64,000 nt of DNA, taken from NCBI GenBank assembly GCA_963576725.1, contig OY755252.1:28464078-28528077 (forward strand), in the 5' to 3' direction. Each line of letters starts with the position of its first letter. The first letter of the stretch is position 1. A program made the position numbers and the translations under genes. Source of the stretch: Azorinus chamasolen (taxonomy: Eukaryota; Mollusca; Bivalvia; Cardiida; Solecurtidae). Under the pieces are notes generated by a model. The model did not search any database and was not told the DNA's origin. It saw nothing but the letters and a program-made list of their open reading frames with translations. Positions 1-10,103 of the stretch are shown in pieces.

Positions 1-87
1 ATACCATGTATTTTTAAAATGAGCTTTTGCGACATCTGAAAGTAATTCAATGGTTTTATGATAGGATTTATACACCTATATCAGTTA

Positions 88-147
88 TTACACATGCAAA
101 GCCCAGTGGGACGTTAGAATGGGAAGCGAACAATTGTTCTGAATGAC
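88..147 (-). CDS. Candidate terminal exon of the secreted peptide gene, copy 1
   Basis: After an acceptor reading TTAATCTCTACAG, a phase-0 frame of 19 codons begins VIQNNCSL and ends ALHV followed by TAA at 88-90. The unit-2 equivalent (41293-41352) is open with the same stop although several residues differ. This would add a third cysteine. A competing terminal exon exists in unit 2 (41111-41140); its unit-1 counterpart would lie before the window start. Confidence 0.35.
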   Translation of the reverse strand, partial: VIQNNCSLPILTSHWALHV

Positions 148-859
148 CTGTAGAGATTAATACACGAACCAGATATATGCTGTTCTTGAACAACCACGAC
201 CTACCCACCATGCACGTCAAGTAATAATTTATAATTAACGATGTTCTCTGTTTAATTCTCTGCATCTTTGCATGTATTCGTTTTGTTAAATGAACGAGGA
301 ATTTTGTGTCTCGTCCTAAGGATAACAAACAGCATGGTAAAATTTACGACACATTATCTTCAAGTTACTGTGCTTTTGTTTCTGAGCATGTGCTTATATA
401 ATGAGTTCAAAGCTACAAACCATAGAAAGGAATCGAATATCGACGTATATATGGATTGAATAAAGTCAACTTAATTGGTGCATAACAAACTCATATTAAC
501 CCTTTGCAAAATATAAGACGAACAGTGACTGAAAATGCATAGCCATAATGTGACCCTAACCCTAACGACGCGGTCAAATGACACCGTTATGCACTGACAA
601 GCAAAACAAGTTTGCACCAAATCAGTGATTGATTGCAGCTTGGATGTACATCGTGAAAATAAAATCGCAAGGTTCATTTAGAGACAGTGCACATGTTTCT
701 ATACTCCTCAATTGTGTTGTTTTGATAAGTTCGTTTTCGCATTTAGTTTTATTAAATATGTGTCCGAAATCAGGAACGAAAACACTGACGGTCTGCTGAT
801 AACAATGGCCTTTATTATTTTCAATTTCACGAATACACCATTAAACATTTCGTGGTCAT

Positions 860-1291
860 TTGATCCATATCTGGGAATACAATACGCGGACGATTTGTTT
901 GACGTTACATCATGGTTTGGACTTAACCAGGAATGAAATTGGAAACACTTCCCGTGAAATAGACCGACAGGAAAGGATGACATTTGACATCGTAGATTGT
1001 CGTTTGAAAATAAATAACGTGATTATCATACTGAAAATGGTTTTGCCAGTGATTTTGACGATCATAAAGTTTGATAAATACCAACACATCATGAAATGGA
1101 AAAACAAATGCCAAATGCTCCTGATAGAAGTAGTAGTGATTGTTGTTAAAGGCGTTACAATCACACTTAACAGACTAACTGGGCTGAAGATAGGATTACA
1201 ATCCGAGCGAAAAAGGTATTGTACAGATGCAATCGTGGATTGTTGGAAACCAGTTGTTATTGCGGAGTTGTACAAAATTCGTTGGCTGTGA
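860..1291 (+). other. Open frame of unknown meaning, retained in both units
   Basis: About 105 codons ending KPVVIAELYKIRWL are open here and at 42409-42723 despite about ten substitutions. The opposite strand is also open for more than 100 codons, the composition is unremarkable, there is no recognisable domain, and the start is arbitrary. It lies in the last intron of the peptide gene model. The recent duplication alone can explain retention, so I do not call it a gene. Confidence 0.15.
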
Positions 1292-1501
1292 ATGATATGA
1301 CGCTCCAGATAAACTACCGTGCAGCTACAGAAATTCATTGATCAATGCGTATGTAATTGTTATAAAAAACTCAATGAGGCTTCGAGCAAACTGAAAAAGA
1401 TACGCGTCTCCAATCTAAATCAAAGTTAAGGTCCGAAAGATAATGGTAACTAAATCAAGTATTGGAATAATAATGAAACGTCGTTATGTCAATAAATGTT
1501 T

Positions 1502-1750
1502 TTAACACCTTCCCTCATATAAACGTGTTTTCACGCATTTGCAAACAGAGTAGACCCAGATCAGACGGCTCCTAGAGGAGCCGTCTGATCAGGGTCTACT
1601 CTGTTTGCTAGTGCAGTTTGAAAGATCTGTTTCTTTATTTTCTAAAATGGCTACAATGTTCCACCTTCCATATTACATTATAACTATTTTCTCCATGTAT
1701 ATTCAGTAGGTATTGAAATTTGGAAGGAACATAGAACAGGGAAAGGGTTA
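1502..1750. mobile_element. TTAA MITE, palindrome family with AGAGTAGACC core
   Basis: TTAACACCTTCCC at the left, CAGGGAAAGGGTTA at the right. The centre (1541-1609) is a near-perfect palindrome: GCAAACAGAGTAGACC, GATCAGACGGCTCCTAGAGG and the inverse. The duplicate is at 42948-43197. Ends and TTAA suggest a piggyBac-like mobiliser. Confidence 0.7.
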
Positions 1751-2354
1751 CACACGTGCTTAATCAACATGCAAATACAGATATGTATGTGTAGTGATTT
1801 AGTATCAGAATCTATAGATATGTGTTATTGTTAATTAAACAGGTATCCAAATACATTTAATCTAGTTCACAGACTGAATAGTTGATGATAGACAATATAA
1901 AGGTTTTTTTTATTTAGAAATAAAGACTGTTTTACAAACATGATGTTTATTTGATTGAAGAAGTCAACATAAGATACCCAATTAGTGCTTCTATCGATGT
2001 TTTGATTGTGGTTGCGTTCTGGGTGTGGCTTGTCATGCTACTACTTTTTTCATTTAGAATATCATACACACAACTTTTAAGACTGAACAGAAATTGGAGA
2101 ATAAAATAGAGCACATCTATCAGATTAAAGAATATTTAAGACTGAACAGAATACTAAGAATGAAATATACCATCATCTACAGAGCCAGCTGAATATATGT
2201 ACATTAAAATGTTCATTGAACTTTTTATTGCAACGGACAAAACCATATATATGAATATGTAATATGAAATATGAAATGTACGTTGCGAAGACCCGTTCTA
2301 ATCAGATAATGTCAGGTTACCAAAGCTTGAAAGCTTTTTCAAAACTTTTATATG

Positions 2355-2640
2355 TACTTAACAACAGCAGGCGTTAAGTACTTGTGTGGCGGTCGTAAAA
2401 AAGTCGCCCCGTAATTCATTCTCAGTGTTATTATATTTTCTGGTCATTCGGGATCATTAGTTTTGATGTTATTAGTTTTGAAAATTGAATACTGCTTAAG
2501 CTGGTGCTAAAAAGGCGTGCGAACTACTCATGAACATACTCAATAAAACCGAGTCTGCAATTTTCTCTTATTTTCTACTTTTGCTTTCGAAGGATCACCC
2601 ATTTTCAGAATGTTTGCCACCAGAGTTGGCTCACCCATCA
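2355..2640 (+). mobile_element. LTR-like repeat with AATAAA, unit 1
   Basis: AACAACAGCAGGCGTTAAG, GTCGCCCCGTAATTCATTC, then AATAAAACCGAGTCTGC, a T-rich stretch and GGATCACCCATTTTCAG. Related copies occur at 7433, 41409 and 43757. A polyadenylation signal in a short non-coding repeat is LTR-like, so a solo LTR is the likeliest reading; termini were not resolved. Confidence 0.45.
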
Positions 2641-2849
2641 TATGCAGTATGGGAGTAACCCCATCTCCCTGGGAAATTTCATTTACAATTTGAAATACCC
2701 TTATTATATATGGGACTGTATGAATTAACATTGTATATAAGTGACACAAAAATATACTTAAACCTTTGATAGTTCTTACAATATAAATGTACATGTAATG
2801 ACCCATCCTACACACACAGATATGCTTCCTGCATTATTGTTCTCATGCA

Positions 2850-2990
2850 TTAACCCTTTCGCTGCCAATGCCGGATCTGTGATTACCTATGCAAACAGTT
2901 TGGATTCAGATGAGACGCCGAGTAACTCGGCGTCTCATTAGAATCCAAACTGTTTGTTACTATTACTATGTTTTGAAAAAAAATAAACAA
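2850..2990. mobile_element. Truncated TTAA MITE, GGATCC-core family
   Basis: TTAACCCTTTCGCTGCCAA followed by the palindrome around CAAACAGTTTGGATTC and CGCCGAGTAACTCGGCG. The right end (TTGGCAGCGAAAGGG) is missing. Not present at the equivalent unit-2 position (about 44275), which holds a different short repeat. Confidence 0.65.
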
Positions 2991-3129
2991 AAAATGAGCT
3001 CATAGGACAGGGTCTATTGAATAAGTCATTATTCAGTACAACACCTAACATGCATAAATAGTATATATCGATAAATGTATTACATAAGTCACAATAAAGG
3101 TTAGACTGAATCATTTCATTCATACTCAC

Positions 3130-3227
3130 ATCCTTCTTCAGCAGAGCATTTCTCTTGTTAATCAGATGTTCCCTAAAGCAAGCCTTTCTAAGTTTAGTGT
3201 CCACCAGGCCACTGCATCTTGGCCTGT
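3130..3227 (-). CDS. Two-cysteine exon of the putative secreted peptide gene, copy 1
   Basis: This 98-base exon is bounded by acceptor ATATTTGCAG and donor GTGAGTATG. Entering in phase 1, as the signal-peptide exon requires, it is fully open: two bases complete a split codon, then 32 codons with RPRCSG, LVDTKLRKACF and KRNALLKKD. It leaves in phase 0. The two cysteines are separated by 11 residues and the C-terminal half is rich in Lys and Arg. The equivalent exon at 44454-44551 has the same length, phases and splice signals. The intron to 6950 is about 3.7 kb and full of MITEs. Family not recognised. Confidence 0.55.
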
Positions 3228-3533
3228 CTGCAAATATAAAACCCTAATTATAAGCGCGTGGTGGTTTGTTCAACTCTCTAAAATATTATAGGCTAATTTT
3301 TGACGATCTCTGCAAAGAGTTTGGATCCAAATGAGACGGTGAGTATATCGGCGTCCCATCAGGATCCAAAATAGTTGCTAACGATCTTCAACATGTTACA
3401 GATGTACCAAATGTATATACACTAGGTGTCATAACTAATGACTGCTCTAAGTATATATGAGAGTTTGTAGTTGCAAAAACAAAATTCCATTCTAGACAGC
3501 ACTTCATCCAAATTCACCATACATATCCAGTTC

Positions 3534-3741
3534 TTAACCCTTTCGCTGCCAATGCCGGATCTGTGATTACCTATCCAAACAGTTTGGATCCAGATGAGAC
3601 ACCGAGTAACTCAGCGTTTCATCAGGATCTAAACTGTTTGTTACTGTTACTATGTTTTTGAAACTCAAAAATCAAAAGAATGAAAATTTGTAGCAGACGA
3701 CAATGTTAGCAGACGACAGAGTTTGGCAGCGAAAGGGTTAA
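3534..3741. mobile_element. TTAA MITE, GGATCC-core family, complete
   Basis: TTAA, then CCCTTTCGCTGCCAA at the left and TTGGCAGCGAAAGGG, TTAA at the right: perfect 15-base inverted ends inside a duplicated TTAA. The central palindrome runs from CAAACAGTTTGGATCC to its inverse. 208 bases. Truncated in unit 2 (50114-50198). Confidence 0.8.
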
Positions 3742-4210
3742 ATTTGAATAGCTGACGCCATATATGGAGATGCCACTGTTCACCCATTTGTCGGTAAGCT
3801 GATTTTAAACTTTAAATATTTTATTCAATTGAATATAATTATTGATCAATATAATTAAGATTCATCAGCAGTTTATATTCAAATACTTCGTAGAACTTAA
3901 TAGAATTTGATATAAACAGAAGCATGGATGGTTTTACGTATATTTAAGAGAAAATAAGAATACAAGTTTGTACCGAACTGCAGCAGATGACAGGTTTTGC
4001 AGACGAAATGGAGTTAATAGAATTGTCAGTGGGGTGATGTGGAATTCTGATGTGATGTTAGTTTTGTATTGGATTAATGTTCCTAAGAGTTCAATTTATA
4101 GAAAGTGCAATACCAGGAAAGCCGATAGTATGTAAGCAAGTTCCTAACGGAGATATACATTCGTCCTTCATGATTCAACCGTCTGCTTTTGAAGTCAGTA
4201 GTCGCTTTAG

Positions 4211-4452
4211 CCCTTTCCTAAATGAATATCTATGTACGACATAATGACGTCATGAATATAAATCAAATTATTTTATTATAATAGCAAAAGGACACATGCA
4301 ATTTTGACCATGGCAGAAACTGTAGAATTATAAACATATCATATCATAAGCAAACAGAGCAGATCCTGATCAGACGGCTCCTATAGGGGCCCTCTGATCT
4401 GGGTCTACTATGTTTGCAAAGGCTTGGAAAGGCGTATTCATGGAGTAAAGGG
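4211..4452. mobile_element. TTAA-type MITE, AGAGTAGACC-core family
   Basis: CCCTTTCCTAAATGAATAT at the left, TATTCATGGAGTAAAGGG at the right, palindrome near 4352-4421 with imperfect arms. The flanks are TTAG and TCAA, worn TTAA. Confidence 0.65.
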
Positions 4453-4550
4453 TCAAACTGGTTGATTTGTAACCTGGTTAATTACACATTGACACGATTG
4501 GTGAAATACAGTGCAATAACTTTACTGATAAAGATGGACATGTTCACAGC

Positions 4551-4763
4551 TTAATCCTTTCGCTTCCAATGCCGGTTCTGTGATTGCCTATGTAAACAGT
4601 TTGGATCCAGATGAGACGCCGATTAACTCGGCGTCTCATCAGGATCCAAACTGTTTGTTACTGTTACTATGTTTTTAAAACAAAAATGAAGAAAATAAAA
4701 AATGAAATTTTGTAGCAGACGACAGAGTTAGCAGACGACGCAGTTTGGCAGCGAACGGGTTAA
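4551..4763. mobile_element. TTAA MITE, GGATCC-core family
   Basis: Same family as 3534: TTAATCCTTTCGCTTCCAA, palindrome at 4593-4653, right end TTGGCAGCGAACGGGTTAA. Confidence 0.8.
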
Positions 4764-4999
4764 AGAGGAATAATATCATCACAGTATCATTTAGGAGCGA
4801 TGCCACTTGTGCGAATTTTAACATGATTTTAACAAATCATATTCACTGACAATGTTTGATAGTTCAAACTATGAGTAAGCGTTCCTTTTCATTTGCAAGG
4901 AGTGTGTAGTATAGTTGTAGAACTAGAATTACATTGACAAACAGGCGGAATGAGTATAAATATGGAAGTGTCCATTTTCAAAGAATCCATTCAATATGG

Positions 5000-6110
5000 A
5001 AGCGTATGATATACGAGGTTGTAAATAACAAACATCCCTGACCCGGTCAGAGGTTCGCATTTGCTTGCATATGAAGGTACACTCATTTACCCTATTCAAC
5101 GGGTTATATACAAATCTTGAAGCGTGAATGGGTTAAGCCTCACTGCCAGTCACTTGCATCTGGTATAGTAAACTTTTAACTAGATACCTGACAGATATTT
5201 CTTTGCGAATGAGTAAACACAGATAGGAGGTGTCTGTTAAAGGGCTGCTCAGTTTGCTGATGTTACGATATATAAATCCGATTCTGTAGTCCACCAGCTA
5301 CAATACCCAGCGTTCATATACCATTATAAGAATTCAGCTAACTAATGTTCATACATTTATCATATATTGTATGAATATCAATAGGGTAAGAGTACAACGA
5401 CTGCATTTCCCATCCGGAGACAGGATGTCACGTTCAATATGCCAGTGCTTATGATCTGATCTTACAGCTATAGCACGTATTTAGTAGGTCATTGATGATT
5501 TATAATGCCATAAAGATTCCATTGAAAGATTTAATCACAAACCTAGAAATATGAAATCTACGTTCATGCGAATGTCACAAGTTACTGAAGAGGCAAAGGG
5601 ATGAACTTTAGTTGTAAGTTACGTTTATTCAGCAAATTGTTTTTCTTGTGACATGCTCATTGATTATTGATGAAATATCTTTAAACATACTGAATAATAC
5701 TTAACGTTAATGAGTTAATAAGACTTGTTTTTAAATTGCGGGTTGACATAAATGATGCCAGTGAACTTTAACCCAATCTGTCCTACTGACGCCTTTTTGC
5801 GCCTCTATAAAACTAAAACATTTGCTCTATTTATCACATTAGTTTCAAAACTATACAAATCTGAAATTCTCCTTTTCTATAATAAATGCTCTTTTTCGGT
5901 AGATTAATTCAAAGCGGTGTGGTCTAAAACAGTTTAAGAAGGCATGGGTAAATGGAAGAACCGGTTTTTAGCATAGCCATAGAGGGGATTCGAAGTCATA
6001 GAACTGCATACTGGAGTTGTTTTCTCATTTCGAAATTCTCTAATTCAACACAATATTTATGAACTGTTTAATACTGGTAGATAAGTTACGTTTATAATCA
6101 GTGATTCGAT
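5000..6110. other. Gene-free stretch of unit 1
   Basis: Matches 50380-51256 in part. Holds a decayed TTAA-type repeat at 5767-5955 (GTCCTACTGACGCC, CGGTAGATTAATTC). Lies in the intron of the peptide gene model. No exon-like frame seen. Confidence 0.45.
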
Positions 6111-6112
6111 TT

Positions 6113-6336
6113 GCCCATAAACCGGTTCAACCCCACCCCCAGTGACTTTTGTCACTGACCGTTCCAAGGCGGTACTTCCATCTTCCCCCTATTGTATGTT
6201 TGTTTTGTCTTTGTGCGTATCTTGGTGTTTTTATAGATGTGTATATTTGCTGTTTCCTTGTGTTGCTGTTCGGGCGGCTGTTTGTTTTGCATGTGGTATT
6301 TCCTGCATGACTCATTTTTGTATTTTATTCTATCCT
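6113..6336 (+). mobile_element. Solo Penelope-like 3' tail, unit 1
   Basis: About 220 bases equal to the terminal part of the 57003 tail: CCGGTT, a C-run, GTGACTTTTGTCACTGACCG, then the T-rich end with TGCATGACTCATTTTTGTA. Shared with 51257-51474, so it predates the unit duplication. Open frames on it are not genes. Confidence 0.65.
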
Positions 6337-6949
6337 GCTTGTGGTCAGCTCAACAACTGCCATATTGGTCGTTGAGTGTATGTTAATGCACATGAACTTA
6401 ACATGAAGATGGGACTAATATCCATTATATTAATAAAGGGATCTTAAAAATTATTCTCTAAAGCCATTGGTTATATTTTTATGTAATTGTGTATGAATAA
6501 TCCGTGAATATGTGTCCAACGTGCTTAAATTATTATATTCCTCAAGAAAAGAAAGATTGTGGGGTGTACTTTATGTTCTATATTTTAAACAATAATTTTA
6601 CATACACAAATGTCTATACTTATGAAACACTAAAGTATCATGTATTAGTAGTAGTAAAGATAGTAGTAGTAGTAAATAGCAGATTATGTCCTGGCTGAAT
6701 TTTCAATACAAGAAGAAGGAGTAACGTGTCAGAATTGTGCAGTTTTGATTGTTGCAGTAGTTGTTGTAATAGAAGTAGCTTAAATAGTAATGAGAATACT
6801 ACTAAGTGTAGCTGTAGTAATCATCCCTGGATATGCTGGACTAAATTGTTTCCCTGTTTCCAATAAAAATAATGAGGAGATAGCAGTAATCCGAAAACAT
6901 ATAAATGTCCTAAACGAAAACAATCCAAAATATTGGAAACATTTCATAC

Positions 6950-7019
6950 CCTCGCCAGGTTGACCATGGATGCTCGCAAAAAGCAGGACCAGAACAAGCA
7001 TTGTCACGCCGAACCTCAT
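6950..7019 (-). CDS. Signal-peptide exon of a putative small secreted peptide gene, copy 1
   Basis: The reading frame starts at ATG 7019 and encodes MRFGVTMLVLVLLFASIHG followed by QPGE. This has a clear secretory signal layout: a short basic start, a hydrophobic core of about 12 residues, then small residues near a likely cleavage site. The exon begins at 7043 after a TTTCAG acceptor and ends at 6950 before donor GTATGAAATG, leaving one base of the next codon (phase 1). The copies at 28818 and 52112 keep the frame, donor and phase despite substitutions and a 3-base length change. The next exon is inferred to be 3130-3227. I do not recognise the family. No transcript evidence is available. 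Confidence 0.6.
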
Positions 7020-7116
7020 GATTGTTTTCAGTTGTTGTAGAAGCTGAAACGACAATAAAAAAGTTTATCGATATATTACAAAATATATAACATGATATGC
7101 TAGATACATATATTAC

Positions 7117-7280
7117 CTTTATACAATAAATATAAAACCAGAGATGCCACAAAAAATATGACTTACAGTGTGAAGCATCAGAATAAGTCGTATTTAACCA
7201 TTTTGTAGGGAAACTGTTCAACGTAATCGTGCACAGCACCATTGGTATGGAAGCAAAATGGAATAGATCTATAACAAGAG
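7117..7280 (-). other. Putative 5' UTR exon, secreted-peptide gene copy 1
   Basis: The 3' edge is a donor, AAAG|GTAATATATG, conserved in all three copies. The next intron (7044-7116) is only 73 bases and ends in TCGTTTCAG. The exon is open in frame with the signal peptide here, but in the copy at 52276-52440 the frame is shifted relative to the next exon, so I treat it as untranslated. It contains upstream ATGs, a weakness of the model. The 5' edge is estimated from the TATA position. Confidence 0.4.
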
Positions 7281-7306
7281 CATAATTGTGTTTCATTTAC
7301 GTAAAT

Positions 7307-7316
7307 AATATATAAA
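7307..7316 (-). promoter_or_regulatory. TATA-like core promoter, secreted-peptide gene copy 1
   Basis: On the minus strand this reads TTTATATATT. The same ten bases occur at 29183-29192 and 52467-52476, each about 190-200 bases upstream of the first splice donor. A start site near 7277 would be expected from usual TATA spacing; that is inference. A MITE end (TTAACCCTTT) begins only 8 bases further upstream. Confidence 0.45.
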
Positions 7317-7323
7317 TATGTGC

Positions 7324-7841
7324 TTAACCCTTTACTCTATAAATATGTCTTTCTACGCATTTGCAAACAGAGTAGACCCAAATCAGGAGGGTTCTATAGG
7401 AGCCGTCTGATCAGGGTCTACTCTGGTTACTTATCTTCACAACAGCAGGTGTTAAGTGCTTGTGTGGCGGCCGTAAAACGTCGCCCCGTACTTCATTCTC
7501 AGTGTTGTTATACCTTCTGATCCTTCGAGATCATGAATTTCAGTACTTCTTGTTCTGAAAATTGAATACCGTTTAAGCCGGTGCTAGGGGGCGTGAGCAG
7601 TGTTGCACTTTCAATTACTGTTCATGAACAGACTCAATAAAACCGAGTCTACAATTTTCTCTTTTTTTGTTGTAATTTTTGCTCTCGGGGATCACCCCCT
7701 TTCAGAATTTATAATATAGATATCTAGTTTGTGCCAAGGCCAAAACTTCCTGTGTCCATGTGCTATTATAACAGATTACTCTAATCAATATTCATGGCGT
7801 CATTATATCTTACATAAATATTCATGGAGGACGGGGTTTAA
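7324..7841. mobile_element. TTAA MITE beside the gene promoter, interrupted by an LTR-like element
   Basis: TTAACCCTTTACTC at the left and GGAGGACGGGGTTTAA at the right match 29199-29442 and 52484-52715. Here the right half of the palindrome is followed by about 279 foreign bases (7433-7711) before the MITE resumes. It starts 8 bases upstream of the TATA element. Confidence 0.75.
7433..7711 (+). mobile_element. LTR-like repeat inserted in the promoter-side MITE
   Basis: The same element type as 2355, placed inside the MITE at 7324-7841 of unit 1 only. Contains AATAAAACCGAGTCTAC and a T-rich tract. Copies 2 and 3 of this locus lack it. Confidence 0.55.
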
Positions 7842-8283
7842 TTCCGGGTTTGTGGAATTATAGATTTGCCCAAACAATGGACGGCTAACTTGTACTTCTG
7901 TGTAACCGTGTTTAAGGTGTATTAAGACACAAATCATGAACTTGAAAGTTTAATTTATCCGCAAACATAACGATCCTGAGCATGTTACATAATAACATTC
8001 TACTAACTACACAATATCTTGCAGGTGTGTGCGACCTTATTTTTCCCCAGATCATTTTTAACAATGTGAAAAGAGAAAGTTGACTCGGTTTTATTCATAA
8101 GCAGTTACATAACGTGCAACACTGCTAACACCGGCTTTCGCGGTTTTCAAATCGCATGATTGAAATCATTGAGACTGATGACACCGAATGACCAGAAGCC
8201 TGAAACACTGTTTTAACAATTTAAGATATGGCATATGTATTTGCCCGAAAATAAGGGAAATAAAGAATAATATGACATGTGTT

Positions 8284-8450
8284 TTTCCTGCTTTTTATCC
8301 ATTGCATTATTATCATAATTAGTATCATCATAATCATCATCATAATCATCATCATCATCATCATCATATCATGATTATCATCTTCATCATCATTGTAGAT
8401 TATTATTATTATTATTAAATATTGTTATACTGATATCATTATTGTATTAT
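8284..8450. repeat. ATC/TAT microsatellite region
   Basis: (ATC)n and (TTA)n tracts. Counterparts 30018-30180 and 57960-58130 have different lengths. The last gives a poly-Met minus frame, the second poly-Asp/poly-Ser frames; none is a protein. Confidence 0.85.
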
Positions 8451-8615
8451 TATTATATATTATATTATGTATTGTATTGATGTTGTTATTAATTTCTGTA
8501 GAAAACAAACTGAAGTTGAAAGTGGTGGCAAAGCATTGCATTGTAAGGCCACGTAGGACCAATTCCACATATAACTCATGAAAGGTAGGCTATGTGTTCC
8601 TTGCTGCAGTAATAG

Positions 8616-8668
8616 TAGAGTACGTGCGTGCGTGCCTGCGTGCGTGAGTGTGTGTATGTGTGTGTAAA
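8616..8668. repeat. TGCG/TG microsatellite
   Basis: GTGCGTGCGTGCC then GTGTGTATG. Counterpart 58292-58348 is longer. Confidence 0.85.
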
Positions 8669-8689
8669 GTTTGTAAATATAACAGAAGA

Positions 8690-9510
8690 TGTGCGAACTG
8701 GGAAGTTTCAAATCTAAGGATTCAAAATTGGGTCTCCAGTGTAAAAAAGCAATTATCTGACAAGTTTTCATGTGTTATTTTGCAAATATTGATATTAGAG
8801 ATGCTTCAAACGCATATTTTGGTATTTTAGCAGCGTGTTGCCGACTGTTTGGACCAACAGTAATCCGCTGTTATTGAACAAAGTCCAGTGTAAGATGAAT
8901 ATACATGTAAACATATATACGAACCTTTTGAATACGAATCTAGATACACGTCCTAATGAAGTACAGTTTTGTTCATCACGAAATCCTAACAAAATGTAGA
9001 TATATCCAGAAGAGTACCAACAACGCGAATTGACAACTATGTTATGTGTTGTAACATGCATGATCTATGTATTATTGAATTCAGTTCCAACCTCTCTATA
9101 GAGAATTAAGAGAAAACATATTTATTTAGGTGTTATTTTAAAACGCCACCCGCGCTTAAATTCATGTTTTTTATAAATTCTGCAAACAAAGATGTTCAAA
9201 TAAACATTATTTAAGTATGCAACGGAAAAAAAACATTTAGATATCTAAATGATATTTTAGATAAATTATATTTTAGATAACCTCTAAACATGTTCGATAT
9301 CTGAATTATGAATTCCAGTATAACTTATTCTCATTCTACAATTGACTCATCTGTGAAAAGCCGGACAATCCGTTGCTAGCATTGTTGAACAACAATATTT
9401 CGGCAGTGTAACAAAGTTACTTTAAATACTAATACATGATTTATAAAATGGTAAGACTTAAATGATAACGGTATATAGGCAAACAGTTTTACGGGTTTTA
9501 ATTATAAATT
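8690..9510. other. Gene-free stretch
   Basis: AT-rich sequence shared with copies 2 and 3 (58370-59150, 30430-31040). Short frames differ between copies and none has a splice context or domain. Nothing recognised. Confidence 0.5.
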
Positions 9511-9514
9511 ACAT

Positions 9515-9736
9515 CTAACACTTTCCCTTTTCTGTATTTACTCCAAATTTCAATACCTCTTGAATAGTCATGAACAAATAACTGTAATGAAATATGAATG
9601 GTGGAACATTGTAGCCAGTTTAGAAACTAAAGGAATAGGTCCATCAAACCCATTAGGAAACCGAGCAGACCCTGATAAAATGGCTCCTATGTTTGCAAAT
9701 GCATGAAAATGCGCTGATATGAAGGAACGGGTTAAG
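9515..9736. mobile_element. Decayed TTAA-type MITE
   Basis: Reverse-oriented relative of 1502-1750 (CACTTTCCCTTTTC at the left, GAAGGAACGGGTTAAG at the right) with a truncated palindrome. Counterparts are at about 31563-31763 and 59155-59350. Confidence 0.5.
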
Positions 9737-9892
9737 ATATTTATATGCATGAACTATTATCCGAAATATTGTTCAAATTATTTGTTATTGTTAGAAGTGT
9801 CATAATACTGAGACCATTTCATACATGTTTTTACCGCGTGGTTCAGAATCCAAATATTAGAGTAACTCTGCAATGTTACACATACACAGTAC

Positions 9893-10103
9893 TTAACCTT
9901 TAGTCTATTATGGGCGGATAAGTGAATACCTATGCAAACAGTTTGGATCCAAATGAGACCCCGAGTAAATCGGCGTCTCATCAGGATCCAATCTGTTTCA
10001 CCCTGATTGTATTTTGGTAGACACATTGATTGTAATTTGAATTTGAAAACGTAGTAGGTGAAAAAGTCCGTAAAAACAATTTGCTCAGCATCCTAACGGT
10101 TAA
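9893..10103. mobile_element. TTAA MITE with GGATCC palindrome, second terminal family
   Basis: TTAACCTTTAGTC at the left, TTGCTCAGCATCCTAACGGTTAA at the right as short fragments; the core CAAACAGTTTGGATCC with CGGCGTCTCATCAGGATCC is like the 3534 family although the ends differ. Counterparts: 31846-32063 and 59438-59649. Confidence 0.75.

Noticed and set aside
68..328. 86-codon minus frame covering 88-147
   Set aside because: Only the part after the acceptor at 148 fits the gene model; the upstream portion is not retained in unit 2, where an LTR-like insert lies.
548..562. CCCTAACCCTAA telomere-like sequence, also at 41984
   Set aside because: Only two repeats; duplicated with the unit. No array.
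3130..3227. Resemblance of the two-cysteine exon to an insulin B chain
   Set aside because: The 11-residue spacing and an LVD triplet match, but LVD is out of register by one, the motif residues around it differ, and no A-chain cysteine pattern follows. I give no homology.
3534..4763. Regularly recurring palindromes as a CRISPR-like array
   Set aside because: Spacing is irregular, each repeat has its own transposon ends and the genome is animal.
6127..6375. Paired frames on both strands around CFACGISCMTHF
   Set aside because: They recur in every Penelope-like tail (55832, 56757, 57394) in non-coding position.
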